From: Chelonoidis abingdonii
Lineage: Eukaryota > Chordata > Testudines > Testudinidae
DNA: 64,000 nt
Direction: 5' to 3'
Assembly (NCBI RefSeq): GCF_003597395.2
Contig: NC_133777.1
Coordinates: forward strand, 57,077,977-57,141,976
In this document: piece after piece, positions 20,305-31,301 of the stretch
Layout of the letters: every line of letters begins with the position of its first letter
Numbering within the stretch: position 1 is the first letter of the stretch
Translations under genes and position numbers: made by a program
The notes under the pieces: model-generated
The model's database searches: none
What the model saw: only the letters and a program-made list of their open reading frames with translations
What the model was told of the DNA's origin: nothing

Positions 20305-22395
20305 GGCCTGGTCTACGCTACGTGTTTAAACCGAATTTAGCAGTGTTAAACCGATTTAACCCTGCACCCGTCCACACAATAAGGCCCTTTATATCGCTAT
20401 AAAGGGCTCTTTAAACTGGTTTCTGTACTCCTCCCAGACGAGAGGAGTAGCGCTGAAATTGGTATTGCCATGTCAGATTAGGGTTAGTGTGGCCGCAAAT
20501 CGATGGTATTGGCTTCCGGGCGGTATCCCACAGTGCACCATTGTGACCGCTCTGGAAAGCAATCTGAACTTGAATGCACTGGCCAGGTAGACAGCAAAAG
20601 CCCCGCGAACTTTTGAATTTCAATTGCTGTTTGCCCAGTGTGGAGCACTGATCAGCATGGGTGGCGATGCTGTCCCAAATCCAAAAAGAACTCCAGCATG
20701 GACCGTACGGGAGATACTGGATCTGATCGCTGTATGGGGAGACAAATCTGTTCTATCAGAGCTCCGTTACAGAAGACGAAATGACAAAGCATTTGAAAAA
20801 ATCTCCAGGCTATGATACAGAGTCCACTGCACAGTGCTGTGTGACAAGCGTAACGGAAAGCCAAAGAATCAAATGGCACTTATGGGGGGAGGGAGGATGG
20901 TCTGAGGATCCAGCCTTGTCCCACAGTTCCCCGCAGTCTCCGAAAAGCAATTTGATTCTTGGCTGAGCTCCTAATGCTGAAGGATTCAAAACATTTTCCC
21001 GGAATCGTTTAGGGTTATATGTCGTCCAATTTTACACCCTCTCCTCCCCACCTCAAAAGAAAAGGGAAAAAAGTTTCTTTGCCTTTTTTTCAATTCACCG
21101 CCTATGTTCTACTGCATGGTGTGGTAGACAGGGTGCTGCGGCAACTGAACACCAGCATCCCATCCTGATGGATAGCGTCATACTTATACTATCTTGCCAT
21201 TGTCATTCATCAAGCCCGTGATGCTCCTGGCTGGCCTTCGGTGATGGTCGGCCGGGGGGTGCCTGGGGTAAAATGACAAATGACTCCTGGTCATTCCACA
21301 GTGGTACAGAACGGTGTAGCCGTGCGTCCTTCATAGCAACTCTGGGAAGGCTGACTCTATAGCCCCCCTTTCATGTCTAAAGAAACAGATTCTGTACTTG
21401 CCTGGCTATCATGCAAGCTGGGGAGGTTGCCTCCCCCTTCATAATTTAATCCTTCACATAAAAAGTCAGTGTTTCTTATTCTTGCATTCTTTATTACGTC
21501 ATCACAACAAATGGGGGACAACTCAGCGTATTTAGCCCAGGAGGATTTGGGGGAGGAGAGAAGCAATGGGTGGGATTGTTGCAGGGTTACCCCAGCCTAC
21601 GATCGCCCCTGCAGCTCATCATTCTGCAGGAATCTCTGGGGCGTTTGACACAGAGAGCTGTGCTCTCTGGTTCGCTAGTACACTTGGCCATATTGTAGGC
21701 AGGACTGCTCTATTAATTTAGACAAGAAACATTAAAGGAAGGAACGACCCGGGAGTTCTTCCCATTTTTGTCCATGCGCCCCGGCCGACCTCAGCGAGGC
21801 CAGCCTAGGAGCACGCCATGACAACAGCAGATGTATAGAACGACTGATATACCATCATCTCAATCGCCAATTTACAATGGCAAATGGCAGATGGTGCAAT
21901 AGGGATAGTAACCGTCTGCTACCTTGCAAAGGCAAATGAATGCTGTTGTGTAGCACTGCAGTACCGCATCTGTCAGCAGCATCCAGTACACATTACGGTG
22001 ACAGTGACAAAAGGCAAAACGGGCTCCATGTTGCCATGCTTATGGCGTCTGCCAGGGCAATCCAGGAAAAAGGGCTCGAAATGATTGTCTGCCGTTGCTT
22101 TCATGGAGGAAGGATTGAGTGATGACATTTACCCAGAATCACTCGCGACACTGTTTTTGCATTGGGATCTCAACCCAGCATTCCAATGGGCGGGGGAGAC
22201 GGCAGGAACTATGGGACAGCTACGGGATTGCTACCCACAGTACAACGCTCCGGAAATCGACGCTAGCCTCAGTACATGGACGCATACCGCCGAATAAACG
22301 TGCTTAGTGTAGCCGCGTGCTCTTGACTTTATACAATCTGTTTTATAAAAACGGTTTATGTAAAATCGGAATAATCCTGTAGTGTAGACATACCC
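20305..22395 (+). mobile_element. PIF/Harbinger-like element carrying a Myb/SANT frame
   Basis: The left end GGCCTGGTCTACGCTACG and the right end GTAGTGTAGACATACCC are imperfect inverted repeats. Both sides are flanked by TCT (20302-20304 and 22396-22398), consistent with the 3-bp duplications of PIF/Harbinger elements, although a 4-bp reading (CTCT) also fits. Near the left end lies a broken Myb/SANT-like reading frame (20654-20865). I see no DDE transposase, so it is probably non-autonomous. The right 600 bp includes GACAGCTACGGGATTGCTAC and GGAAATCGACGCTAGCC, phrases that recur in this turtle family. Confidence 0.7.
20654..20865 (+). pseudogene. Myb/SANT-like DNA-binding domain fragment of a Harbinger-type element
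   Basis: The frame at 20624-20815 translates to a stretch with TPAWTVREILDLIAVWGD, SVLSELRYRRRN and AFEKISR. This is the tryptophan-containing helix pattern of Myb/SANT (trihelix-like) domains found in the accessory protein of PIF/Harbinger transposons. In autonomous elements this protein helps bring the transposase to DNA. The frame stops at 20813-20815, and sequence just downstream (AQCCV, 20831-20845, another frame) looks like the continuation, so a small indel near 20810 probably broke it. The C-terminal part is missing or unrecognisable. It could have been mistaken for a host gene, since many annotated turtle proteins carry this domain, but it lies inside element boundaries. Confidence 0.7.
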
Positions 22396-22398
22396 TCT

Positions 22399-23274
22399 GA
22401 TGCAACAGCAGCTGCTTATTCCAAAGTGTACGGCTATTCTGTGACATGGACAAATCTCTCTTGAGACGCTGGAGAGATTCTCCTAATACGATCAGAGAAA
22501 AACACAGTGAATTTTTCAGTTAGCCAGTCCTTATCCATTTATGTTGCCTCTGAAAGGCTATAAAAGCATTTGTTTGAAGCTCTCTATTCAACTCATATCA
22601 TACTTGCACCCAAATGAATGATAAAGGCAGATGGATTGCAAACTCATTCCCCGTGTCAAGGAAAGAGGGGCCTTTCCTGTCTGATTTGTGATCAGCACAA
22701 TGGAAAAACCAACTCTGAATCAGTAAAGCATGCTAAGAATATTTAAGGAAATGTGCTGAGACTAGCTTTAAGATTTCAGATCATGGGAACTGGACAGATA
22801 ATCTGAATGAGAATTGACATAAAGAGCCTTAGAAATGTTTCTTCTTATCCCTTTTACCGCTAAAAAATTCTGAACTCTTGCCATTTAACACTAATTAAAT
22901 TACAGAATGCTAATTCTAAGGATCATCCCAGGCAGAGGGTGAAGAATTAGAGAGGACTTCAAAAGTCAAAACCTCACCTTTTTTTTTTTAACCTAGCATG
23001 AAACTTTGTACAAATTAGAGTTGGTTTGTCTGTTTATCTTTTAAACAAAGGCTTTGATTTTAATCTTACACCAGCATATGTGAAATCAGAATTAGGCCAA
23101 TAGGCTTCAGTTCTTTAAATTAGCATCATCAGCAGTATAAATACCCCAATCTGTTTAAATACAGTGAACTCTGGGTAGTGGGCAGGAAAAGGATTCCCAG
23201 TCTACAGTATTTTGGGAATGTCATCTATATGCTGATTGTTGGCTTAAAGGTTCATCTTTGAGATGTCAGCTAGT
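22399..23274. other. Unassigned spacer
   Basis: No gene or recognised repeat. Moderately AT-rich. Confidence 0.4.
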
Positions 23275-24160
23275 TCATCCCCCTTACACTGAGGTAAGAC
23301 CAAGTATACTTAGACTATTCCTGACAGGTGTTTGTCTAACCTGTTCTTAAAAATCTCCAGTGACAGGGATTCCACAGCCTCCCTTGGTAACTTCGTCCAG
23401 TACTGAACTGTTCTTATAGTTAGGTTAGAAATTAGGAAAAAAATTCTAAGTCTCCCTGCTGCAGATTTATGCTGATTGTTTCTTGTCTTACTGCAAAGGA
23501 CATGAAGAACAATTGATCACCATCCTCTTCATGACAGCCCTTAACATATTTGAAGACAGTTATCAGGACCCCCCTCAGTCTTGTCTCAAGACTAAATATG
23601 CCCAGTTTTGTAACCTTTCCTTACAAGTCAGGTTTTCTAAACCATTTATCATTCTGGTTGCTCTCCTCTGGACTCTTGCCAGTTTTTCCACATCTTCCTT
23701 AAAGTGTGGTGCCCCAAACTGGACACAATACTCAAGGTGAGGCCTCACCAGTGCTGAGTGAAATGGAACAATCACCTCCCACATCTTCTATGTGACACTC
23801 CTCTTAATACACCCCAGAAGGACATTTTGCATTTTTTTTTTTTGCAACTGCATCATATTCTTGGCTCATATTCAATGTGTGATACCTAATCTATTATATC
23901 CCCATATGTCCCCATATTCTTGGCTCATATTCAATGTATAATACCTAATCTATTATATCCCCATATGTGTTTCAGCGGTACTGCTGCCTAGCCACTTATT
24001 CCTCATTTTGTGTTTTGAGCATTTGATTTTTCCTTCCTAAGTGCAGTACTTTACACTGATCTTTACTAAACTTCACCTTGTTGCATTCAGATGAATTCTC
24101 CCATTTGTCAAGGTCATTGGAATTCTAATCCTGTCCTCCAAAGTCCTTCACATCAGAATG
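23275..24160 (-). mobile_element. CR1 LINE 3' part, antisense, with internal duplication
   Basis: On minus, 23784-23575 encodes a clear CR1 reverse-transcriptase C-terminus ([20 protein letters not shown], then VQRRATRMI). The 3' untranslated region follows towards 23275. A 59-bp segment is duplicated in tandem at 23855-23973. The ORF is truncated at its start and the copy is dead. Confidence 0.88.
23855..23973. repeat. 59-bp tandem duplication inside CR1
   Basis: ATATTCTTGGCTCATATTCA starts at 23855 and again at 23914. Each unit runs through CCTAATCTATTATATCCCCA. The units differ at only a few bases. Confidence 0.9.
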
Positions 24161-24206
24161 TGGAGGACAATTGTTAAATGATCACTAAACACTTCTGTAC
24201 CCTCTC

Positions 24207-24491
24207 CAGGGCCGGTGCTTCCATTTAGGTGACCTAGGCGGTCGCCTAGGGCACCAGGATTGGGAGGGTGGCATTTTGCAGCCCTCAGTGGCAATTCGGC
24301 GGCAGAGGGTCCTTCCGCACTCTGGGTCGTCGTCGGCAATTCTGCGGCGGGTCCTTCACTAGCTCCGGGACCCGCCGCTGAAGTGCCCCGAAGACCGGGA
24401 GCACAGAAGGACCCCCCCGCCGCAGAATTGCCACTGACTGGGAGCGCGGAAGGACCCCCGCCTAGGGCGCCAAAACCTGGCGCCGCTCCTG
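24207..24491. mobile_element. hAT element with exact 8-bp target duplication (GCCTAGGGC family)
   Basis: Begins CAGGGCCGGTGCTTCC and ends GCGCCGCTCCTG, flanked by ACCCTCTC at 24199-24206 and 24492-24499. It is GC-rich, with internal GGTCGCCTAGGGCACC and CGCCTAGGGCGCC. It is related at its ends to the larger element at 29415. No protein. The open frame at 24260-24640 runs out of the element and is not real. Confidence 0.9.
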
Positions 24492-24499
24492 ACCCTCTC

Positions 24500-25027
24500 C
24501 CAGCTGCTCTTCATGACGAAGGCTGTCTCTCACTTTGGACCCAAATGACCTCCTGTCCTACAATGACTGGCTCCTATCTTATTAAAATTACTGTCAATAA
24601 TTCACACTGGGAAGGCAGAATTATGAAACACAGGAGGTAGAAAATGTTGTTCATCAGAAAGAGATGAATACCAAATATATTTTAAGATTTTGCCACTCCT
24701 CCTCCTCTCTCTGCATACACAAGTCCCATATTTGGGCCTTTCAGGCTAAGGTGTACCAGGTGATATGTACCCTTTGCAGAGATCAGTATGCCATAGAAAG
24801 ACTGGTTTGCAAGTGATAAAGCGACTTAGAGCAGAGAAATGTCAGTGACTTCACTGGGACTGCTTGTGAGCAGGCTCTTGTGTGAGAAATTATTTTTTAG
24901 CATGCAAGGTAGACTTACGTGTGCATATGGCCTCTTGTGCAAATAATCCAAGGGATTTTATGTTTTTTGTGTTACATGGTATGAATAAAACCATGTTTAT
25001 TAAAAAAAACTTTAAGAATAGACTATG
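24500..25027. other. Unassigned spacer
   Basis: No gene or recognised repeat. Confidence 0.4.
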
Positions 25028-25114
25028 GTCCAGACCCACAGATGGACTAGATCAGCATAATTCCATTTGCATTCAACACAAGTGCACCAGTTTACACCAG
25101 CTGAGGATCTGGTC
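25028..25114. repeat. Fold-back fossil repeat
   Basis: Starts GTCCAGACCC, ends CTGAGGATCTGGTCC, and holds CCAGTTTACACCAGCTGAGG. The ends are roughly inverted. Relatives are at 3100-3172, 9551-9644, 38361-38425, 48003-48110, 53379-53455, 61494-61552 and 63891-63960. Confidence 0.6.
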
Positions 25115-25252
25115 CTCTACCTCATTGTCTCCCTTTCAAGGTCTACAACAACCAGATGCTTGGTGAACTCAAAAGTTAATTAGTCACAATGGCTTGTGGT
25201 TCAAGCTGGTATTTATGAATGGTACGAAACATAGTATCCAATGGACATAAAC

Positions 25253-25440
25253 CTTGTCTACACTAGAAAAATTACCAGTTGCTGACATTGGGTGTTGGCA
25301 GTATTGCATCTGCACTGGAGATGAATGAGATTTAGTTGCACCTGTAGGCAAGGACAAACCGTGTTGAGCACCACTTTAGAAACTGTGATTAAAACCCAGG
25401 GATGCTGAACATGTTCGTTCTGAGCTATCCTGGCAGTGTT
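25253..25440. mobile_element. TGTCTACACT-type MITE remnant
   Basis: CCTTGTCTACACTAG at 25253-25267 matches the left terminus of the Harbinger-like family. Interior phrases GTTGGCAGTATTGC and GGCAGTGTTCAGCA follow. The right end is not defined. Confidence 0.45.
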
Positions 25441-25446
25441 CAGCAC

Positions 25447-26628
25447 AGGTACAGTGGAGACCAGGATAAACAGAATGACCTGGGAGCAGAATGAGAAAGC
25501 AAATCTTCTGAATCAGAAGGGTAAAGTGGTAAACTGTTGATGCAGTTGGAGAAAAATTTTATAGTCAATAAGCTAGCTAACAGGAAGCCAGTGAAGTGAC
25601 TGCAGAGTGGGAATGATTTGCAGAGATAGATTAGTGGGAGTAAGTACCCTAAGAGCAGCTTTCTGAACCATCTGCAGATGCCATTACATCCTACAAAGAA
25701 GTTAAGTGAGCAATAGATTACTAATGTTAACATGCTGAGGTGTAAAAATAAAACAGTGAGTTGGGGCTTTGCTGAACTTTTGAAGTTGATAACAGTATCC
25801 GAGGGATATTAATATGTTGTGACAATTTAAACAAAAAGAACTAGCAGAACGATATTGTACATTTGTGTGTGTGTACCAGTAATTGTTACTAACTGATTCT
25901 CTGTGTTCTAGCTATCAGTCTGTCTTAAATATCTTATCTAGCTACCTGTCTTTCTACACTGTGCTCCTCACCACAGAGTCCATCACAGTAGAATCTGTCA
26001 CTAATTGTGTCAGAACAACTTTAGCCCTAGTACAGTAGTAGAAAGAATGCAACCACTTCTCAGAGTTAATTCCAATACTGCACCTTAACTTGTGACTTTT
26101 GTGCCTGTATTTGGCTGTATCCAGGACACAGTGTGTTCTATGATAACATCTATGGATATGTGATTTCAGAAATACCTAAGCGCTTGAAATGAGTTTATGA
26201 ACATGTGTTGGTCTGGTTGGATTTCTGTGTTTTAGTTTTTTCCTGTACTAGCTTGCTGAATCTCAGCTATATCCTGGTGTTTCAGTCACATGAGCAGAAT
26301 TCCTAGTGAACCTATACCTGTTCTGTGAGCAGTAGCTGTTATTGCTAAGAGCCAGCCACCTGCTCTAGGCGATGCTCTGACGAGATGACAGCCTGTAAAA
26401 CATACACAGAAGTCCACTGGGAAAGCCAGAGGAAGGAGTAACTTGGTGGTTGTTGTTACTCACTTCTTGTGGGCATTGTGAATAAATCTTTAGGAGGGAC
26501 TTGAATGTGGAAAGAATTTGACAAACTGGGTATGGGTAATTTTTAATTTGTATCTTTGCAAAAATATTTAGGATGGGCAACCCTAAAGAAGAGCGTAAAA
26601 AACAGAGCCACATGATTGGACAGCATGA
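25447..26628. other. Unassigned spacer
   Basis: No gene or recognised repeat. The minus-strand open frame 25440-25733 is unsupported. Confidence 0.4.
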
Positions 26629-26636
26629 TGATAGAT

Positions 26637-27188
26637 CAGGCATGGGCAAACTAGGGCCCGGGGGCCGCATCCGGCCCTCCAGACGTTTTAATCTGGCTCT
26701 TGAACTCCCACTGGGAAGTGGGGTCCAGGGCTTGCCCTGCTCTGCACAGCTCCCAGTGGCATGTCCCCCACTCCAGCTCCTATGCATAGGGAAAGCCAAG
26801 GGGCTCTGTATGCTGCCCCAGCAGCTCCCATTAGCCATGAACTGTGGCCCATGGGAGCTACAGGGGCGGCGCCTGAGGACAGGGCGGCGTGCAGAGATGC
26901 CTGGCTGCGCCTCCGCATAGAAGCTGGAGCGGGGACATGTCACTGCTTCTGGGAGCTGCACCCCTGACCACCTCCTACACCCCAACCCGCTGCCCCAGCC
27001 CTGATCCCCCTCCCTCTGAACCCCTCGGTCCCAGTCCAGAGCACCCTCCTGCATTGCCAACCTCTCGCCCCCAACCTCAGCCCTCACCTCCCCTCACTCC
27101 AAACCCTAATTTCATGAGCATTCATGGCCTGCTATACAATTTCCATACCCAGATGTGGTCCTTGGGGCAAAAAGTTTGCTCATCTCTG
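26637..27188 (+). mobile_element. 552-bp hAT element with exact 8-bp target duplication
   Basis: Begins CAGGCATGGGCAAACTAGGG and ends AAGTTTGCTCATCTCTG, giving inverted ends GGGCAAAC and GTTTGCTC. Both sides carry TGATAGAT (26629-26636 and 27189-27196). The interior is GC-rich, including GGGGGCCGCATCCGGCCCTC and a C-rich right part. Long frames on both strands (for example minus 26365-27087) run over the boundary and are artefacts of composition. Confidence 0.93.
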
Positions 27189-27308
27189 TGATAGATGAAC
27201 TTCTGTGTTGAGAAATGCAGAGTAATATGCATTGGACCAAATAATTTGAGCTAGTCATATCCACTCCTGGGTTCTAAATCAACTGTAAGTTCTCAGGAGA
27301 AAGACCTA

Positions 27309-27579
27309 GGCTATGTCTACACAGCCTGCAGACGCAAGCCTCCTAACTTGGATTGACAGGCTTGGGTTTGTGGGGCTTGCACTAGCACTCTAACAATAAC
27401 TGAGTAGACAGAGCTTTAAACTTGTCTCAGGCTGCAGCTCAGGCTCTGAAGCCTAGGACAGGGGCTCTAACCTGAGTTGCAACTTCAAAACACTGTCTAA
27501 ACAGCAATTTTTGGAGTGCTAATGCGAGTCTGTTGACCCAGGTTGGGGGCTTGCTACCACAGGCTGTGTAGATGTAGCT
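27309..27579. mobile_element. PIF/Harbinger-type MITE
   Basis: The left end GGCTATGTCTACACAGCCTG and the right end CAGGCTGTGTAGATGTAGCT form an imperfect inverted repeat that extends into the interior (GCAAGCCTCC against its complement near 27550). Flanks are CTA (27306-27308) and TTA (27580-27582), fitting a 3-bp TWA-like target. The interior holds GGCTGCAGCTCAGGCTC. No protein. Confidence 0.7.
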
Positions 27580-27699
27580 TTAGTGTTACTGTGCGTAACT
27601 CCATGATAGGCTCTGCTCAGCCCACTGTAGTGGTTAAAAAAGGCAAAGAAGCTGTTAGGATGTGTAAAGAATGGATAGAAAATAGTACTGAGAGCAATA

Positions 27700-28170
27700 A
27701 GAATGCTGTTATCACCCCCCACCCCCGAATTCCAATGACCAGAAATAGAAGGGGTTCAGAAATGGGCAACAAAAGTGAAGAAAGTCCTTGGGAGACTTCC
27801 ATATGAGGAGAAATTAGGACTGCTAAATTTAGGGAGGACACAAATAAGAAAAGACGTGATATATATAATAATGAATGCTTTGAGAAAACCCATCTGTTTT
27901 TCTTAGCTACCCTTTTTTATAACAGAAGAACAGGGAACTGGACTAGATGATATCTCGAGATCTCTTCCAATTCTGTGAACTAAACTAGGCTAAACTAACA
28001 AGAGACCATCTGATGAAACTGGAAGGCAATATATTTAAAATTATGACAAGAAAATACTTTTTTTTTTTTTTTTTGCACAACACATCATGACCCAGCGCAA
28101 CCCATTGTCATATAGTGCTACTGAAGCCAAGAGCTAAGCACCTTCCTCTGAAGTATTGGTTCTAGTAATT
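27700..28170 (+). mobile_element. CR1 LINE fragments, sense, rearranged
   Basis: 27715-27880 (GGGGTTCAGAAATGGGCAAC, TATGAGGAGAAATTAGGACT) matches the end of the CR1 ORF. 27935-27985 (CTGGACTAGATGATATCTCG, TCTTCCAATTCTGTGA) matches the CR1 3' tail. 28015-28170 then returns to a more upstream CR1 part (GGAAGGCAATATATTTAAAA, GCCAAGAGCTAAGCA) containing a 17-T run at 28058-28074. The order shows two insertions or a rearranged copy. Confidence 0.7.
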
Positions 28171-29406
28171 GTAGCAGAGGTGATACCAGCTTTGAATGAG
28201 CCATCAAACTGATCCAGTGTGGTGAGGCCTATGTTCCTAGTGCCACCAAAATCACTTGTGTTAGCACAAATGTCTCAAAATGGTCACCTGACAACTTCTT
28301 TGAGTATATACTATAACTCAATCAACCAGAATTCATCCCTATTGTCATGCCACTAGTTTCAATGGAATTATAGGATTGCTGAATTTGGCTTCATATGCAT
28401 TTAAAAATGGATAAATATATATTCAGGGACATTTGATAACCTCATTACATTCTACCAACTCTTCCTGAAAGAACTGTAAGGTTCTACCATCAAAGTATAA
28501 TCATGTTTTATAAAATTAATAATTAAACATACCTTTGGAATACATACAACAATATTCACTCAATTACTCTCTAGTTTTCAGGCCAGTTCCTGTTTGACTA
28601 ACTTTAAATAGACTTCCACAATACATCCTAGTGGGCAGTAAGCTACAGTCCTGCAGTTTCTAAAAGAATGTAAATATGGGTTATGGGTTCTGCTATCTCT
28701 GATTGGTGACAGTCTCTGAGAGTGGGATCCTGCTCATACTGAAGTCAGTGAAAATATTCAGTAGGAACTGAAATGGATTCATCATACAGGTTGGTGATTT
28801 GAGTGTAAATCAAGTTTACTCATATGGACCTTTTACTATAATTTTCGTGTGTGTGTGTTTGTTTTAAAGGAGTTATATGAGCACATTGATACATGCTCAG
28901 TCTTGCTGACAAGTAACAGAAACTGAGGAATTTATATTCATGAGCGGCTTAAAGAATACAGTATCTGACTTGGGTATGTCTTACCAGTAGGAGGTGGCTG
29001 GACTGATTATACAAGTTACCTTTGTCATGCATGCCTGCTGCGCATGTACACAGGTACAATACAACTTTAGCATTTTCAGAAAGCTGTTATATGATACATT
29101 GGATTACAGACAAACAAGATGAAATTTCTTTGCTATTTAAGAGCTTGAAGGGCTTGACTCCCACTTACATTCCTATTCTGCACAGAAAATCAAAGTGAAA
29201 GAGAAGAATTAAAATAGAGATGTAAATTTTTCTTAATTTACAAGATTACTTCCTTTCAATCTGCAAACCCACACAGTAGAGTTATCCTCCTAGATTCTCC
29301 CTTACATTAAAGACGATTTGCACAATGCCACTGGAATAAAGCCAGTGTAGCCAGGCATGGGAGAAATCACTCCAGAAAAGGACAATCCCCTAGTGATTCA
29401 GAGTTC
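28171..29406. other. Unassigned spacer
   Basis: AT-rich with no gene. A short TG run lies at 28849-28859. A partial fold-back fossil may be present at 28725-28760. Confidence 0.4.
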
Positions 29407-29414
29407 CCTGCCAC

Positions 29415-31293
29415 CAGGGCCGGTGCAACCACTAGGCGAATAGGCAGTCGCCTAGGGTGCCAAGTGGTTGGGGGTGCCAAAAAGTGGTGCCTTGGTTGGG
29501 CAGCGAGGAGCCGCCTTCTGGAAGCACTGGAGAGCCAGAGCGTTGGCTTGTGGGGTTGGTGAGCCCCAGCCATGGAGGAGCCGGTGTGGCACAGGGAGGG
29601 CAGCAGCCCTGCAAAGGCGGCGGCACGCTAGCGGGGAGCAGCTGCGCCCCCCTGCCCAGGCTGCGGCCCGGCACCCCCTCTCCCCGGGGGCTCCTGCAGG
29701 CTGCAGCAGATGCATGCGGGCGGCGGCCTCCGTGCGCCCCCCGGCTCCCCCCTCGTTGGGCTCGGGCTCTGCGGCTCCCTGGCATGTGAGCCGGTGCCGC
29801 TCGGGTCCTCAGCCTGCTCCGGGAGGGGCAGCGGCTACTGACACTCCTGGAAGCCGCAGTGCCCGAGCGCGGTGAGAGGGGAGCCAGCGGGTGCCCAGGG
29901 GTCACCGCCCACAGCCCAGGCAGGCGCGCCCCCCGCTTCCTCTCCGTTCTCGGGCTCTGCGGCTCCCGGGCATGTGAGCTGCTGCCGCCGGGGCGCGGGG
30001 CCTTGAGCCTGCTCCGGGAGGGGCAGCGGTAACTGACACTCCTGGAAGCCGCAGTGCCCGAGCGCGGTGAGGGGGGAGCCAGGGGATGCACAGGGGTCTC
30101 CGCCCGCAGCTTGGCCAGGTGCACCCCCCGGCTCCCCTCTCATCGCGCTCGGGCTCTGCAACTCCCCGGTGTGTGAGCTGCTGCTGCCCTCCCGCTGCCT
30201 CAGCACTCTGCTGGGGAGGGGCTGTGCGCGCGGCAGCATGTTTTGCCTCCCTGTGGAGCCAGCGTTTGCCCAGCAAGGGCATGGTGAAGGGAGTCCCGGG
30301 GGGGCAGTCAGGGAGCAGGGGGAGGGTTGGATGGGTCGGGAGTTCGGGGAGGGGGGCTCTCAAGGGCGGGGGTGAGAGGGATCGGAGCAGTCAGGGTACA
30401 GAGAGGGGTTAGGTGATTTGGGAATTCTGGGGGTCCTGTCAGGGGGCAGGGAGTGGTTGGATGGGGCATGGGAATCCCGGGGGTCGGGGTGGGGGTGTGG
30501 ATTAGGGTTGGGGCAGTTGGGATAGGTAAGGGGTAGAGTCGTAGGGGGGCAGTTAGGGTCTCAGGAGGGGGTAGTCAGAGGACAAGGAACAGGGAGGCCT
30601 AGGTAGGGGGTGGGGTTCTGAAGGGCAGTTGTAGCAGGGTCCCAGGAGGGGATGAGCAGGGGAGAAGGAGTGGGAAGGAGTGGATGGGGGCAGGGTGGGG
30701 CTCCCCCCTCTTTTTTGATTGATGAAATATGGTAACCCTAGGTGGGGGGGGGGGAGCCAGGGGTTGCTTGGGGGCCAGTGTCCGCATGCATCCACTGCAG
30801 CCTGCAGGAGCCTCTAGATGGTGTGCCGGGCCATAGCTGGGGCAGGAGGGGCAGGGGGCACGGCTGCTCCCCGCTACTGGTGGCTCTGCTTTTGCAGGGC
30901 TGCTGCCCCCCTGCGCTGCGCTGGCTCCTCCATGGCTGGGGCTCGCTGCTGCCGCAAGCCAACGCTCTGGCTCTCCAGTGCTTCCGGAAGGTGGCTCCTC
31001 CCTGCCGAGCTGCTGCAGCTGCCCAGCCCGGCAAAGCCAGTGCGGACTCAGGGCATGGGTCACCAGGGTGGGGTGGGGAGGGCTTATGGGGAGGGAGGCT
31101 GTGCACCCTCCAGGGGAGTTCAGAGGGTGAAGAGGGGGGAACCTGGTCTGCGGAGCGGCCCCTGGACAGGCTGGCCCCTGGGGTCTATAAAGGCTCGTTA
31201 GGATTTGTCCCTCAATGAACCGATGTGCAAGGGGAGGGGGGGCACAAGGTGGAAGTTTCGTTTAGGGCGCAAAATATCTTTGCACCAGCCCTG
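29415..31293. mobile_element. 1.9-kb CpG-rich hAT-type fold-back element
   Basis: Begins CAGGGCCGGTGCAACC and ends TTTGCACCAGCCCTG, flanked by CCTGCCAC (29407-29414) and GCTGCCAC (31294-31301), 7/8 identical. Inside, 29500-29722 and 30783-31006 are long inverted arms. For example, AACGCTCTGGCTCTCCAGTG at 30961-30980 has its complement at 29527-29546. Between the arms lie a roughly 190-bp tandem repeat (29725-30222) and a G-rich tract (30270-30760). No transposase is recognised. Numerous long frames on both strands reflect GC content, not genes. Confidence 0.88.
29725..30222 (+). repeat. Roughly 190-bp tandem repeat within the fold-back element
   Basis: The phrase CTCGGGCTCTGC begins units at 29761, 29949 and 30148 (spacings 188 and 199). 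Units 1 and 2 share CTGCTCCGGGAGGGGCAGCG and CACTCCTGGAAGCCGCAGTG. Unit 3 is partial and more diverged. Confidence 0.85.
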
Positions 31294-31301
31294 GCTGCCA
31301 C

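Noticed and set aside
20624..20815. Host Myb/SANT gene
   Set aside because: The frame lies within transposon ends and breaks after about 60 codons. It fits a transposon accessory protein remnant.
26365..27087. 240-codon minus-strand open frame
   Set aside because: It starts outside and runs into the hAT element at 26637-27188 across its boundary. No known domain, and plus-strand frames overlap it fully.
29432..30124. 230-codon minus-strand open frame (and overlapping frames to 31218)
   Set aside because: It lies inside the CpG-rich fold-back element. Long frames occur on both strands at once, the translations are Pro/Arg/Gly/Ala-rich without domains, and the tandem repeat explains the repeated peptides.
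31165..31200. TATA-like GGTCTATAAAGGCTCG as a promoter
   Set aside because: It lies near the right end of the fold-back element. A single motif without transcript evidence is not enough.
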